64,000 nucleotides of DNA from Paramecium sonneborni (Eukaryota > Ciliophora > Oligohymenophorea > Peniculida > Parameciidae). Where the stretch lies: contig CAJJDN010000082.1 in NCBI GenBank assembly GCA_905182985.1, forward strand, positions 228,255-292,254. Direction: 5' to 3'. The notes beneath the pieces are model-generated. The model saw only the letters and a list, made by a program, of their open reading frames with translations, was not told the origin of the DNA and did no database searches. Numbering within the stretch: the first letter of the stretch is position 1; each line of letters opens with the position of its first letter. The translations under genes and the position numbers were made by a program. Positions 24,807 through 37,197 of this stretch are shown in pieces.

Positions 24807-25850
24807 TTTGTCTAAAGTACATTATAAATTAAATATATATAATATATATTCTATTTAGAAGAAATGAAAAACACATTTTTTATAATTATACAATTTTAAT
24901 AAGGATGCTACGCATGATTCAGTAATTTTTATAATTAAATAAATTCTTAATACGTAATGTTACTCAGAAAAATAAGAAAAGCAACTTAATGGAATCAATT
25001 TTAATTTTTCCATTATGTAAAATTAGCTTGAAATCAAAAGAGGGTTTGTATTTGTTGTGAATTATGCAAGATCTCCAAAATATTACTAAAATCCTCAACA
25101 ATTAAGCAAAATACTTTAAGTTACTTAGAATTAATAAATGAGATTAAATCACTTTACTTAAAACAACATCTATATTGATATTATACAAAAGTTAAAACCC
25201 ACATAAACTTCTAAATCAGTTTAGAAAATTTCGAATACTTAATTTAAAATAGTTTAGCGAAAAAAACCAAAAACAAAATGATTATAATTCTTAAGAAATT
25301 ATGTAATTTGTTTTAAAACATAAAATATTTCACTTAATAGAATTATATTGTTTTTTTATTTTTTAACTAACAATCACATCATCTAATTTCTAAAACTAAA
25401 AACAATTATTAATCATCAAAAGTTTTTAGAATTATAAGTCTGTATATTTAAAAATGCTATCATTTTTGAATTTAAAGTTTAATTATATATATTAAATTTT
25501 TTCTTTCTGAATTTTTCCTCTCAAAAATTGATTGGAAGCGATTAAAAATTAACTAAAAGTTTTTTATTATACAATTTTAATATAATAGATGAATTAATGA
25601 CTTTTAATAAAAAAAGTATATTTAAATTAGATTAGTTTAAAAGTTTAGTCTTAATTTAATTAAATAAAAGCCTAAAAAACCTTTTAATTAGTTTATTTTT
25701 GAAAAAATTACTAAAATAAATAATATTAACTAATTTGTTTACTTTTAGAAAATGATATCTAAATATAAAATCATTTTAAAAACTAAAATTAGAAACCTCT
25801 ATTGCATAATTTAATAATTCGTAAATTAGTTTAAGTACCACTTATTCAAT
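24807..25850. other. AT-rich intergenic stretch
   Basis: About 1 kb with poly-A/T runs and short open frames only. I see no gene, RNA or repeat structure that I can support. Confidence 0.55.
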
Positions 25851-26201
25851 ATGGATATGTATTATAATATAATAATATAGAAGTAAAAATATGATATTAT
25901 ATTAGAGGAGCTATTATTATTATTAAATGGTTTATAAAAGATTCATAAAGATTTAGAATAATATTGAAAAAATTGTCAAAAGCATTTCACTTTTTGTAGA
26001 GATATACAGATACTAAATTTAATTATTTTATCTAGATTTTCTGAGTTTGAGGAGATGAATCAATATTTTTATAGTGTTTGCACAATATATTATTAGCTTT
26101 ATGCTGCTTTATGTTAATCAAAAACTAAAATTTGTGATCAATTTAAATATTGTCATCCAAATTTAAAAATTTGTTCACTTTAAGAGATAATTGATGATTG
26201 A
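25851..26201 (+). pseudogene. ORF with one in-frame TGA, Cys-containing, unknown
   Basis: From ATG at 25851 to TGA at 26199 one frame gives 116 codons interrupted only by a TGA at 25965-25967. The part before it reads YDIILEELLLLLNGLQKIHK. The part after has regular cysteines (KNCQKHFTFC...YSVCTIYYQLYAALC...KICDQFKYCHP...KICSL). No normal intron removes the TGA. Most likely a broken gene or a base error; no family recognised. Confidence 0.35.
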
Positions 26202-26618
26202 ATTTTCAATTTTTATTTTAAAATTAATAATTACATATTAGTATAAGTTTTGATAATTAAAAAAGTTATAAGATTCATATTCTTGAGACATTCAACTTAA
26301 TATATATTGAATAGAAATCAACTTCACAATGCATTTATAAATTTCTTGGTTGTCCTTATAACTTCCTTGTCTTATTGCATGTATTCCTTAGGGTGGCACT
26401 TAACAAATTGATATTTTATTAAATTTATGTTTTAAAATGATGAAAAATTTTTTAATTTTGATATAGATATAAAACATTGATAAAGGATAATTTGATGGCT
26501 AGAGTTTTAATATAAATAATTATGTAATAAAAAATTATAATAATTTAATTTATTATCAGATGATTTAACTTCATTAGGATTTATTACAGCATATAATAAT
26601 CTATAATATTAATAATAA
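26202..26618. other. Intergenic, upstream of the bZIP gene
   Basis: About 415 bp, AT-rich, probably containing the promoter of the bZIP gene. No recognisable element. Confidence 0.5.
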
Positions 26619-27920
26619 ATGAATTAATTAGATGAATATGACCCGATTGGCTTCTAATAATCTTCAAGTCAAAATGGAAATTTAGATTTTGAAGGGAATG
26701 TTAAAAATATTTAAACATCTGCTAATCACAATAAAAGGATAAAAGAAAATACAAAAAACACTTACATCAAAAAAATTAGTTCGTTAATGAAATTATCTCC
26801 GACATAAGAAAAAATTGAAGATAAAGGAATGTAAATAAAATGATTAAATAACGAAGGCCAGAAAAAAAGTTTCTAACTAAACAATTTTAAAGTCAATAAT
26901 AATTTAATTATGTTTCTCAAACAGAAAAGGAGGACAAGTTAGCTAAAAATAGGGAATCAGCTAGAAATAGTAGAAAAAGAAAGAAAATTTATCTTGAATT
27001 ACTTGAAAATAAAGTAACCAAATTATCAGAATAATTGGATTTGTTTAAAGATGTTAATGATAAAACTTATAGTTTGGCATAGAATTTATAAATTAAATTA
27101 ACATAAGTAAGCAATAATAATACATTTAGAAAAAAGAATAAGATTAAACTAAATGTATTTTATTTAACAATCTTCAAACGTCATTATAAAATAATGCATC
27201 AGAAGCAAATGTAGATTCAATAATAGATTCTTTAAATGTAATAAATTTTTAATTTAGAAAAAATTTGGTTCAGCTTCTTAAGAAAGATAATTTTTAATTG
27301 ATCATTATGCAAGATAGATTAATGAAAATTGTTTAGCTCCTTTTTGCAATTATATTATTTAGATAGCAAAAAAACAAGATGATATATTTTGTTAAAATGA
27401 ATAGTAAAAAATCTAGAATTATAATAGAAATATAAATCTTAATTTGTTAACATAATTGAAATTGGCAGATAAATAGAAACAAATACTTTTGAAAAAGTAA
27501 TAAAAGTTAGCAAAGCATTACCAAGATATTTCTAAGTATATATGTAAATGATATTAAAGTTCTGTTACTTAAATAATGGATACAAAATCTTAAATTTAAA
27601 AAGAGCTTGCATCATTTGATTCTACTCTTGATTAATTAAGAACTGAATTAAGACCATCATAAGTTGCGAAATTACTTTTGGCAATAGAAAAGAAAGATAT
27701 GCAACATCATTTTAAAGAGTCATTTGAGAAATTTTTTGGTCATGATATAGAAGAGGATGATTCTTTAGATTTATATTAATTTATGACAGAGCGAAACTAA
27801 TGTAATTCTTTAGGAATAGACATTTAAAATACCTATGATGTATTTAGAGCCTCTCATGATTTTCTTTTTGGTAAAAATGAAGAATTAGAAAATAATTAAA
27901 TAAATGGTAAAGATATTTGA
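26619..27920 (+). CDS. bZIP transcription factor
   Basis: 402 residues, four introns (26831-26856, 27107-27129, 27238-27257, 27536-27559). The basic region DKLAKNRESARNSRKRKKIY fits the bZIP consensus NxxSARxSRxRK. It is followed directly by a leucine heptad zipper (LELLENKVTKLSEQLDLF), at about residues 105-145. The N-terminus is Ser/Gln/Asn-rich. The long C-terminal part contains more coiled-coil helix (QLKLADKQKQILLKKQQKLAKHYQDI and IQKELASFDSTLDQLRTEL), seen in some plant and protist bZIP proteins with a DOG1-like region, although I cannot confirm that. Nuclear DNA-binding regulator; target unknown. Converges tail to tail with the SCAPER gene, 42 bp apart. Confidence 0.88.
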
Positions 27921-27962
27921 AGTATAATAATAACTTTTAAATTTAAATAAATATGATATAAT

Positions 27963-30593
27963 TCAATCCTTATAATCTAGTAATTCTTTTTTAGCTTCTT
28001 AAAAAAAACACTTAGGAAATCGTTAACTAAGTTTAAAGTATACAGCAGAACTGTAAGGGAATACAGAATTCTAAGAATTTGTACTAGACATTGATGGTGA
28101 TCTTTATAATTATTAACCATTATGATTTTCATAAAATTGTTCAGACTAAATTAAATTTATTATAATTACATCTTGTTATAAAATTTCTAAAAAATATGAT
28201 TTATCCATTTCATCTAAAACAATTTTCATATTGTTTAGATTTCTAAACATACAACAAAGTAGAGTTGGAAAAAGAATATTCTTTAATATTTTATCAACAT
28301 AAAATGGAGAAGGCATTTACAATAAATTGTGAAGTACCGAAATCTTTTTCATTGATCCTACTAGTGAGTTTTAATTATTTGTATTTAAAACACAATAATA
28401 CCCTATTAAAAGAATCAATTCATTTAACAAGTCTTTTAAATCTTAACTTTATTCAAGATTGCATTTACAATATGTTACAAGTCTTTATATAATCATATGA
28501 ACTTCTTATTTATTAGATGATTTATTCATAGTTTCCTATAAGACTATAATATTTAATCTAGCAATATTATTTAAAGTTTTAATTCCTACCATGAAAAAAC
28601 TTATAATAGTTTATGGTAGTAATTTATTAGTTGTAAAACATATCTCTTCCCCTACAACCATTTAACTAATTAATTAAATCAAACCAAAGAGTTCAGTTTC
28701 TTTTAATACAAATTTAAGATGCTCTTCAAAACTTTTAGATATTCTCTTGCCATCCTCATCAAATAGTGATTTATTTTAAGTTCTAAAATTTAAATATAAA
28801 AATACTCAAAACCATGATAGTTTGTTGCAGCTTCTATAAATGCAACACTTTTAACTAAAGCAACAGGTATTTTACCTTCAGAGTTTATATAGTCTTTTTC
28901 AAATGATAGAAATCTTAACTTCATTTTATTGAATAATCCACAACAATACATATATTCTAAGGTGTCTTCTTAAATTTCTTGAATATTCAAATCTGAAAGT
29001 GGATCTGAAGGTAATTTATGTTTTATTAATAAACTAAATATTTAAAAGCATTAAGCAACAAATTAATAACTATATATAAATTTGGTAGGCTTTGATGCTA
29101 AAAAGTTATACATAAAATCAATTATAGGTAGTAATTTATTACTTGCCAACATATATGTCCTGTTATTGTAAACACTGCAAAATTAATAAACTATTTCAGT
29201 AGCCTCAATGATAATCAATAGTATTTACCACGCCTATAATTTTTAGATATTAAGTATATTCATTTTTATGACAGGATGAGATCTTCTTAAAGACTTCGAC
29301 CACAATTTAAATGAACTTCATTTACCTGAGATTTATTAAATCTGTCTCCTAATTTACTAATTTTAATAATTCTTTCATTAATTATTCAATTTAATACAAA
29401 TCTTTAATTTAATTGTTCAACAGTTTATCCAAATCATTTGATAATTTTTAAATTCTTTATCTATTATAACTATTTCCTGGTTCTTTATAACAATAAATAT
29501 TCATGTTTTCTAATTAAAGACTTTTTTATTATATTTTTTATTTAATCTTTTAACAACGTTTTCTAATTGATTAGAATCTATTCTATGACATTTCATCTTT
29601 TGATCCTTTTACTACTAAAATATCATTTTATGTTGCTGTTAAATTATAATATTATTTTGTTTATTTATGAGACTTTGATTAAATATGTTTATCTCCATCT
29701 TCATTATCTATTATGCTATTACAAATTTAACATAATTTAAAAAATTGAGGTTCTTCTTCTTTCTCTTTTTTAGGAGTAACATTAGTACTAGAATTTTCAT
29801 CATTTTTAAAAGTGGGTGATTAAGGTTATTATTATTATTAAATAATTTATTACAACAAAATTGAATTCTCATCTTATTTTTAACGAATTAAAATAGGAAA
29901 GATTGTTGATTTCTTAATTGTTGGAACTGATTATTCTCTAAAAGTTTTTGAAGGCATAATATTTTATAATTTTTACTTTTTCTTATTTTCTTTAATTTCA
30001 ACTTCTTTTTATTTCTATAATTTAAAATATATGATTTAATCAGTCTCTAATGCTTATAAACTATCTGATAATGATTTACACTATCTTTTCTTTTCTAATT
30101 CTAAATCTAAAGATGCATCATCGGAAACAGATTGATCTAATAATATTTTTAAATCATCTTTCTTTTTAATTTTTTAAACATCTTTTTTCACCTTCTTTAC
30201 TTGAACATCTTTTTTTTCTTATTTCTTTAATAATTTTTATAGTTTTTCATCTTCATTTTCTTTCTTTTTCCTTCTTACTTCTTCATCTTTTTATTTTTTT
30301 TACAACTACTTCTCTAACATATGTTTTTCTAAATCCTTTTTTCTTTCCTAAGATTCTTATAATTTTTCATCAAACTCTATTTTTTTATTCTAAGCTTCAA
30401 GTTTTTAAATAAATTAAGCTTCCCTTGCTTTATCTGATTCTATTTTTGCTCTCTATTTCTTTTCTTCTAACCCTTTTTAATATCTCTAATAAATTTATAT
30501 TATAAAATATACTTAAGTTGCTTCTTCATATTTCTTAAACATTTAATCCAAAGAACACTACTTTTTTCTTTCACATTATTCAAATTAATTCAT
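27963..30593 (-). CDS. SCAPER homologue (S-phase cyclin A-associated protein)
   Basis: 851 residues, three introns (30486-30512, 29204-29228, 28783-28805); the spliced length is divisible by three. Order: a highly charged coiled coil (about residues 10-190, with blocks such as RRKKKENEDEKLQKLLKK); a C2H2-like finger (LCQICNSIIDNEDGDKHIQSKSH); a basic SIRKRCQKIKQK motif that also follows the finger in SCAPER; and a helical C-terminal domain with LNELILLIGYYCV, MKKISVLHNLLQMPSPFYVDKILKNILFPTL and the ending RFPKCFFQEAKKELL. In animals SCAPER is linked to cyclin A, ciliary dynamics and translation control. The true start may lie further upstream; 30593 is the first ATG that needs no unusual splice. 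Confidence 0.82.
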
Positions 30594-31482
30594 ATAAAAG
30601 AAATTATTAATATATAAATTTAAATCAGTACATCACAATTCTTTAATAATCTATATTTCATCAACCTTATTCTTGTAAATAACATATAAATAAATTGTAT
30701 TATTTATTATTTTCATAATCCACAAGTACACCAATTCTTTTGTCTTCTTTATTATCAATTCCTGTTCCATAAGCTAATCTTAATTTTTTTATAGTCCCTC
30801 TTCAACAATATTATTGAGTGCATATATGTATATTCAGAAAAAATCCAAAAAATTTTGATTCAACTCGATACCAAACTTTATCACTATGCATTTTAAGCAT
30901 CATTCATTATTTTAAAATATTTTACTCCCTAAATCACATACAATCTTGACAAAACTTTATTTAAAATTTAATTTTGTATTATTTTTATCAAGTAATAAAT
31001 AATCTATCCTTTAGTAAAGATAAATCTTTTGATTCAATCACTTCATTCTATTTTTTACTATATAGATTAAGCAAATACTATTCTTTGAACATGAATTAAA
31101 ATTATAGAAATACATAAAAATATTGTTAGATTTTATAAATAAGCTCAAGTTTGTTTAATATATCTTCATCTTTAATTATTAATTATAAGGGATTTTCAAT
31201 TTTAGTATTACATTCTTCAATTAATTTCTCAATTAATAATGTTTCTTTTTCCCTATTTCTTTTAAATTTTAGATAAAAAAGTGCTAATTTCTATAATTTA
31301 TTCAAAATGGAGACAATCAATAAATTAATTAATTTTTTTTAATTAAGTATTCATAGCAACCATAAAAAGAAGTTATTTTTTATGAACATAATTTATTAAC
31401 ATATTTATTAATTTATAATAATATTAATAATGAAATTAATAGGAATATAATATTGTATAAATTTTATTAATAATAATTAGCA
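30594..31482 (-). other. Unresolved minus-strand coding fragments upstream of SCAPER gene
   Basis: Two protein-like fragments. One at 30661-30903 starts MMLKMHSDKVWYRVESK and ends LVDYENNKQYNLFICYLQEQG, with one in-frame TGA at 30802-30804. The other at about 31050-31320 reads RNREKETLLIEKLIEECNTK followed by IIKDEDILNKLELIYKI. They may be exons of a separate small gene or the missing N-terminus of the SCAPER gene. I could not join them with normal introns. Confidence 0.35.
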
Positions 31483-32808
31483 TCAGGATTGATGAGATTG
31501 TTATTTAGATTTAACAATTCCAATTTTAGATTAATCTTCATCAAACCAAACATAATGATGAATAAGAAATGGTTATCCAAGAACAATAAGTTCATCACCA
31601 ATAATAGGATTATTTTTAATATAAGGAATGCAAATATCTTTAGAGAATAAAGCATGAGTGTTTCTTTTAAAATATTATGATCCAGTAAGTGTAAATTTAA
31701 TACCTCTATCTAAAATAAATGTTAAATCTGGGAATGAATCAATATTACTACATAATTAATAACTAAATATTAATATAATATATATTTACACTCCAAACTT
31801 TTAATAGAATTTCTCCATAGCATAAACTGGAAAACTGATAAAGGATGTACCAGAATCAATAAGTCCTTAACAATTATTACAATCATCTATTCTTTCATCT
31901 CCCAAAAAGACTGCTTTAATATTTACAGTCCATAAATTATCTGAAGTGACATCAAAAAATTTAAATTCCTCTCCAGGTGCAATTAAATGTTATGAAATAC
32001 CTCCTAATACAAGTTCACTTGACATATCATCATCATCACGATTACTTAAATAAAGTGAAAAATTTCGAGTATCAGTCTTAATAGAGAATAATTATAAATC
32101 TTACATCATATTCTAAATTGTGAATATAAGATGCATTTTTTACAACAGCTTCCTTTATTCGTCCTAATCCTAATATTCCATCAAATTTCATTTGACTGAA
32201 TATCTAAAATTTATTTTATTAATTACATCCTCGGTTTGTTCAACTATTCCAACAATAAATTAATTATTAACACAGTATTAATTTAGACACACTCTGTCTT
32301 CAAAAAACACTCCTACTACACTTCCAGATGCAAATTATATATCAATCTCATTCCCTACTTCTCCCTAAATACATATAAACAATATACATTAGCCAATTTT
32401 ATTGCTTCTATATAGTAAGAAGTAGTTGATAAGGAAGGATTGTATGAACCATGTTATATACAACTGTTCTGTTAACAAAGTGATGAAGTTAGAAGAAGAT
32501 TTGGGCTTCCTGTGTCTATTAAAACAGTTAATTTTTATTCAGGTTACCCAACTGTCATTTCAGCCAAATAGAAGTTCTTTTGATTTTGTATGAATTTACT
32601 TCATGTTTTTATAGTAACAATTCTATTGAATCTTCATTTACATCCTTTTTTGATTATCATTATAAAATACCATTATACTATCCAAAAATTTTTGTGATTT
32701 ATGATGTTTATGATGTGCTTGCTTTTTTGATAACTTTACCGATTTTCCTTGATTATGTGTCCAACTTAAAAGGATCAATTAAAAGAGTAATAAACATTTT
32801 AAGCTCAT
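31483..32808 (-). CDS. Pepsin/cathepsin D-type aspartyl protease
   Basis: 391 residues, six introns (32645-32670, 32577-32599, 32365-32387, 32204-32226, 32077-32104, 31763-31789). It starts with a signal peptide (MSLKCLLLFQLILLSW), then a short basic/His-rich pro-region (KKQAHHKHHKSQ). The two catalytic motifs are LIDTGSPN (about residue 90) and GLIDSGTSF (about residue 275). The flap region is weakly conserved, while KFDGILGLG and the C-terminal VLGQPFLIHHYVWFD match the family (LGxxFLRxxyxvFD). Endopeptidase of an acidic compartment such as the lysosome, food vacuole or secretory granule. It has the highest intron count in this window. Confidence 0.92.
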
Positions 32809-32886
32809 TCCTTCTAAAAAAACGATTTATATATATGAAATATTATTATAATTATTATTCAATTTCAAAATTTAAATATCAGCAAG

Positions 32887-33726
32887 ATGTCTAGTAATCC
32901 AAAAATAAGAATAAAATTTAAGAATTTGATGATAACTTAAATAATAATGATTAATAATTTGATTCTCTATGATATAATTTAGTGCAGTTCAATTTAAAAA
33001 ATAATCAGATTATGAAAATGTAAGCATTTTAAATTACAAACACTAGACTTCTAAACTCTTAACATTAAAATGGTGTAAATTTTTTCATTTAAATTACTTT
33101 ACCTGATACAGCTTCTTTCTTAAGTTATATCAAATTAAATAGTCTAATCGATCTTAATCAAAGTCAAGATAAAATGAATAAAGAATCTAATAATACCTTG
33201 AATATTAAAGAGAATAAAAATTTGCAATTCAATTAAAATAAAAACTTATAAAATAAATTGAATAAAAACAAATTATAAGTTATATTCACTTAATTAATGA
33301 AATAATTAGATTTATTATAAGATGATTTATAGAAGCAGATAAATTTTAATATTAAGAATCATAATAAATAATTTCAATAATGTAATTAAATTAAGAAAAC
33401 CCTTAAATTTTAGTTAATCTATTACGATTATTGGATGAAATTAATGGAGTTCTTAAGAAAAAAAAATTTACTATATAAATAATATAGCCTTACTGAAATA
33501 ATGGGAAATTAATAGATACAATAAAGTATATATTGATGACTTAAAAGCATCATAGTATTAAAGAAAAGGTGGGTTAAATATTATATGTTTTTTTTATGTA
33601 TTATAAAATTAATATAATTATGGTAGACAAAGAATGTGGAAAATTAATTTTGTTTTAGGATAATCAATATAAAATGAACTTGATTAATCTGTAAATTTAG
33701 AGTAAAAAAAGAGAAAATAAAATTGA
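32887..33726 (+). CDS. Coiled-coil hypothetical protein, 5' structure uncertain
   Basis: A long open frame from 33012 (or earlier) encodes an Asn/Gln/Lys-rich helical protein with IQITLPDTASFLSYIKLNSL, then QLMKQLDLLQDDLQKQI and FQLIYYDYWMKLMEFLRKKN. An intron of 22 nt near 33511-33532 extends it to TGA at 33724. Upstream, ATG at 32887 followed by a 29-nt intron gives the same frame (MSKFDDNLNNND) but with an in-frame TGA at 32970. No family recognised. The gene runs towards the Cys-rich surface protein gene, tail to tail, 34 bp apart. Confidence 0.4.
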
Positions 33727-33760
33727 TATGATATATTTATGTTAATTTATCTGCTCAATC

Positions 33761-34552
33761 TCAAACCAAAAGTAGAATAATGGCAAATAAAACTTACAAA
33801 AGCATTCCATAGCTTCCATTACCTCCGCCTGTGCATTATTCACAGGATCCAGAAGTGGCAGAACTTGATGACCAACGATATTAACCAAGAGTACTAGTAA
33901 AGCATGTAGCTGCTGTATAACCAGTTGGTCCTTAAGCATCAACACATGTTGTACTCCATACACAAGGTTGTATTGTTTTTCCTGAATTGTATGCTACAAA
34001 ACAATCATCTTAAGTTGTAAAATCTGTGCATACAAATGATCTACAAGTAGTAGGTCCTGCCACTTTGCAAATTGGATAGATTGTAAAAGCTTCAACTTCA
34101 GCACACTATTTCATACTGAGTGTTTAACATTAATAGTCTACACATGCAGTTTAGGTTTTCTAACATTCCTAAGGACAATTAGATGTTGAAAATTTAGAAC
34201 AATTAAAGTCAGCACAGTTTGAACCGGATACCCAAGTACAATGTATATTTTAAATTGCACAGGCTTATACACTGGTTCCGCTTAAACTTGAGCATGATGA
34301 AAAGGTTCCACAAGTATCTGTTGGAGGGTTATAAGCACAAAGTGTTGTTGCTATAGGACAGTCTACAATATAATCTGAGCATTTCAAGTTTGAACAAGTA
34401 GAAGAAGCATCATTCCAAATACAACCATAAACATAAGCTAATACACAATCGTTTTAGAAAACATAATCACTACACTTGCATTGATTTCCTAAAGTCACAG
34501 TCCATCCAAGACTCAAAGTGATGATGCATGATAATATGAAGATATTATTCAT
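33761..34552 (-). CDS. Cys-rich GPI-type surface protein (PSA-like)
   Basis: 263 residues in one exon. An N-terminal signal peptide (MNNIFILSCIITLSLGWTV) is followed by about 215 residues with regularly spaced cysteines (CKCSDY, CVLAYVYGC, CSNLKCSDY, CPIATTLCAY, CGTFSSCSSL and so on). A Gly/Asn-rich linker (CTGGGNGSYG) leads to a C-terminal hydrophobic tail MLLQVLFAIILLLV that ends at the stop, as in GPI-anchored proteins. The Cys pattern and Thr/Ser content resemble the PSA domains of Paramecium surface (immobilisation) antigens, but the protein is about ten times shorter. Function unknown; expected on the cell or ciliary surface. A decayed relative lies at 3830-4410. Confidence 0.8.
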
Positions 34553-35951
34553 AATTTATATTTTTAATAATCAAATTTTTTGGATTTTTTATTAGCTTTT
34601 GAATCTCAAATTATATGAATATATTCCATACAATTTTTTTCAAATTAATATATATTATTTATTTACACTACTTTGATAATAACTTCTTATTAATACTCAT
34701 TTTTCCACTATTATTACTTTTTTACCTTTATCATGTTTTTTACTAATTTATTAAGCCAGGATTCTCTTCTAAAAATTTTTTCACTTTTTTCTTTTTAATT
34801 TAGGAAAAATATCATTATCAAATAAATTTTGCTTACCATAACTAATTAATATTTTAAATTTACTTAACACTCTCCTTCATTACTTCAAAAAGTTCTAATT
34901 GAAAAATTTTTTCAAGTTGATAATATTCCAAATACCACATAATTATATTTATTGTAAATATCTGATGATAAGGCAATGAAAAGAAGTTATCTGTTGTCTC
35001 ATTTATCGCTAGAATAAAGAATTTGATAGTTGAACTTTTTATGCTTTTAATATTTGATAGAAAAACAAAAATATATATATATTATTATAATCTTCATAAA
35101 AAATTAACTAATTATTTTTTTCAACTGTTCCAAGCCTCTAAGCTATAGATGAATTACCAATAACCCATAAGCTGATATTTTTACCAATTCTTCTTCAATA
35201 GGGATCTAACATATTTTCTTTTTGCAGATTTATTTATTTAGATTCATTAAATGAGCTCCCTTGTAGCTTCTATCTTTTAAGATATACCAAAACCTCTGAT
35301 TAAAAGATTTTAATTTAATCTTTTTATTTTATTTCAATCTTCTTTGATAAAACAATATATAGCTCATTTATTATAAAAGTCTTCGTTCTTTTTTTTTAGA
35401 TCCTTTCTTTTTTATTAATATTATTGCTATTATTGTTCTTTATTTATTAAGTTCTCTTCATGATAATTTTCTTATTTATCCTTAGTTAATATAATTATTT
35501 CAAATCCATATTCAAGTGTTTTGAACAAACTTTATCTAATATTTGATCTGTAGAACAAAATTAGTAAAATTCAATCCATAAGTAATATAATGGATTAAAA
35601 CAGAGAATTAGTTGATCAAAGAAACAATCGAAAAAAAATTATAGTTATATTCTATATAATTTACATATATGAATTAAAGTAGGTACAGTTGTTAATTGCA
35701 GCATCTTTAAGTATAGTAAGCAAAATCTAATACTAATTTGCTTTAATCAAATTAATTCTTACATTATGAGACTTATATTTGAAACCCACTTAGATAAATA
35801 ATTGATTACAAAGAATGTATTAAATTGATCAAAAAAGAAAAAGACAAATCAATTGTTGTTTTAATCACATTTCTGATTAGTGGTATAATAATAAAAATCC
35901 TTTTTTTGTGGAGATATATGATAAATTTTTAATAATAAGAATAAATGGATT
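34553..35951. other. Stretch without a confident gene
   Basis: About 1.4 kb. On the minus strand of 34950-35600 several charged, protein-like segments occur in three frames (for example KEQQQQQYQQKRKDLKKKNE), but introns do not join them convincingly. On the plus strand of 35591-35826 a 23-nt intron would give a small protein starting MDQNRELVDQRNNRKK. Neither resembles a known family. Confidence 0.35.
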
Positions 35952-37197
35952 TCAAGCAAAATCCATTTCAATATAAACTAAAATCAATGAATAATCATCC
36001 TATATATCAGGTTGAGGTTTTGCCTTTTTTCTTGCCTCTTCTATAATTTATCCTGCTGCTTGATCAAGTGCTGCTTAACTATTAGGAGGAGTGATTGGAG
36101 TTAAGATTCTACAAATATCTATAATATCAATCATATCTAAAATTGATCCTGTGGCTAATATTAAAAATCCTTCTTATAAAATTTAGAAAGTATGAATTTC
36201 TGGTTCTGATATAATCCCCACTTATTTTGCTAATGTATCTCCAAATGATCTTGTTATTGTAACACCTTTTATATCTTATTTTTTTGACTTTACTTTCAAA
36301 GGTCCTGTCTTTTGAAAACCTTATGTATCTTACTCAATTTTTCCACCTTATTCTAAAATCCTTTTTGACTCTAATGCTTTTTCAGGAGTATGCTAAATCG
36401 ATAATTGTTTGATTCTTAAAGTAGCTGGTCCAAGTTAATCTGCTTTATCACTTCTTTAAAAATAAAATGTTCTTGTATCACCAATATTAGCAGATATTAA
36501 ATAATTTTCAAAAGTTAAAACTAAATTCATTGTAGTACCGCTATTGGCAATATCAATATTTGATAAGTTAACCTAATAATTATATAGATTGTATTACTAG
36601 ATTAGATTCAATTTTTTAGAAGCATGTTATAATATTTGAATTAAGTTATTCTACACTTTTTGATTGAGTGTCCATTGATACTAACATGTCATTTATGCAA
36701 TCAGAAAGTTTTTATATTGCATATTGGGATACTTTATCACCGTATTCACCATGACCATCTGCCAAAAGAAATAAGTTTTTATCAGTTTATTTATTGATTT
36801 CCAACTTATAGAATAAAGAATCTTAGTTTTCTTTCAATGCTTTTGTGTAGGCTTTTAATCCAGCAATTGATCTATGCAAATTTATTGACACATGTACCTA
36901 GTTGCAATATACTTTATTTTATTTTATTTCTTCAAACTTTTAGACTCGATATTTTTGTTCTACCATTGTGATATTTAAAATTACTTATTATTCTATGTCT
37001 TAAATTATTCCTATGTTTGATTTTGATACTTGATTTGTTGCTTTTTATAAAGGTTCACTTTTCACATGACTAAGATCATAACTATTAGCTTTATTTAATT
37101 TGATTGGACCTGTTATATTATTATCAGGCTTTGGATTCAGTGCAAATGTCATTTATTTATTGACAACATCTTTCTGTTTATTTTATTAAGAACTCAT
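35952..37197 (-). CDS. PP2C-type (PPM) phosphatase family protein, divergent
   Basis: 406 residues, one intron (36573-36597). Motifs of PPM phosphatases in order: LADGHGEYG (usually FDGHGG), SGTTMNLVL, ANIGDTRTF, VTITRSFGD (usually VTRALGD) and DDYSLILVY near the end. The motif usually written LASDGLWD is here LATGSILDMI, so one metal-binding Asp is missing although DGH and the DD of the last motif remain. The N-terminal 110 residues are a Gln/Asn/Lys-rich extension. It could be a weak or inactive phosphatase, or a regulator that keeps the fold. Known PPM enzymes dephosphorylate Ser/Thr with Mg2+/Mn2+. Confidence 0.82.

Noticed and set aside
27953..28594. A 213-residue plus-strand ORF that looks like a gene
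   Set aside because: It runs antisense through the C-terminal exon of the SCAPER homologue, whose minus-strand protein has clear family motifs and consistent introns.
32580..32894. Plus-strand 104-residue hydrophobic ORF
   Set aside because: Antisense to the signal peptide and pro-region exons of the aspartyl protease.
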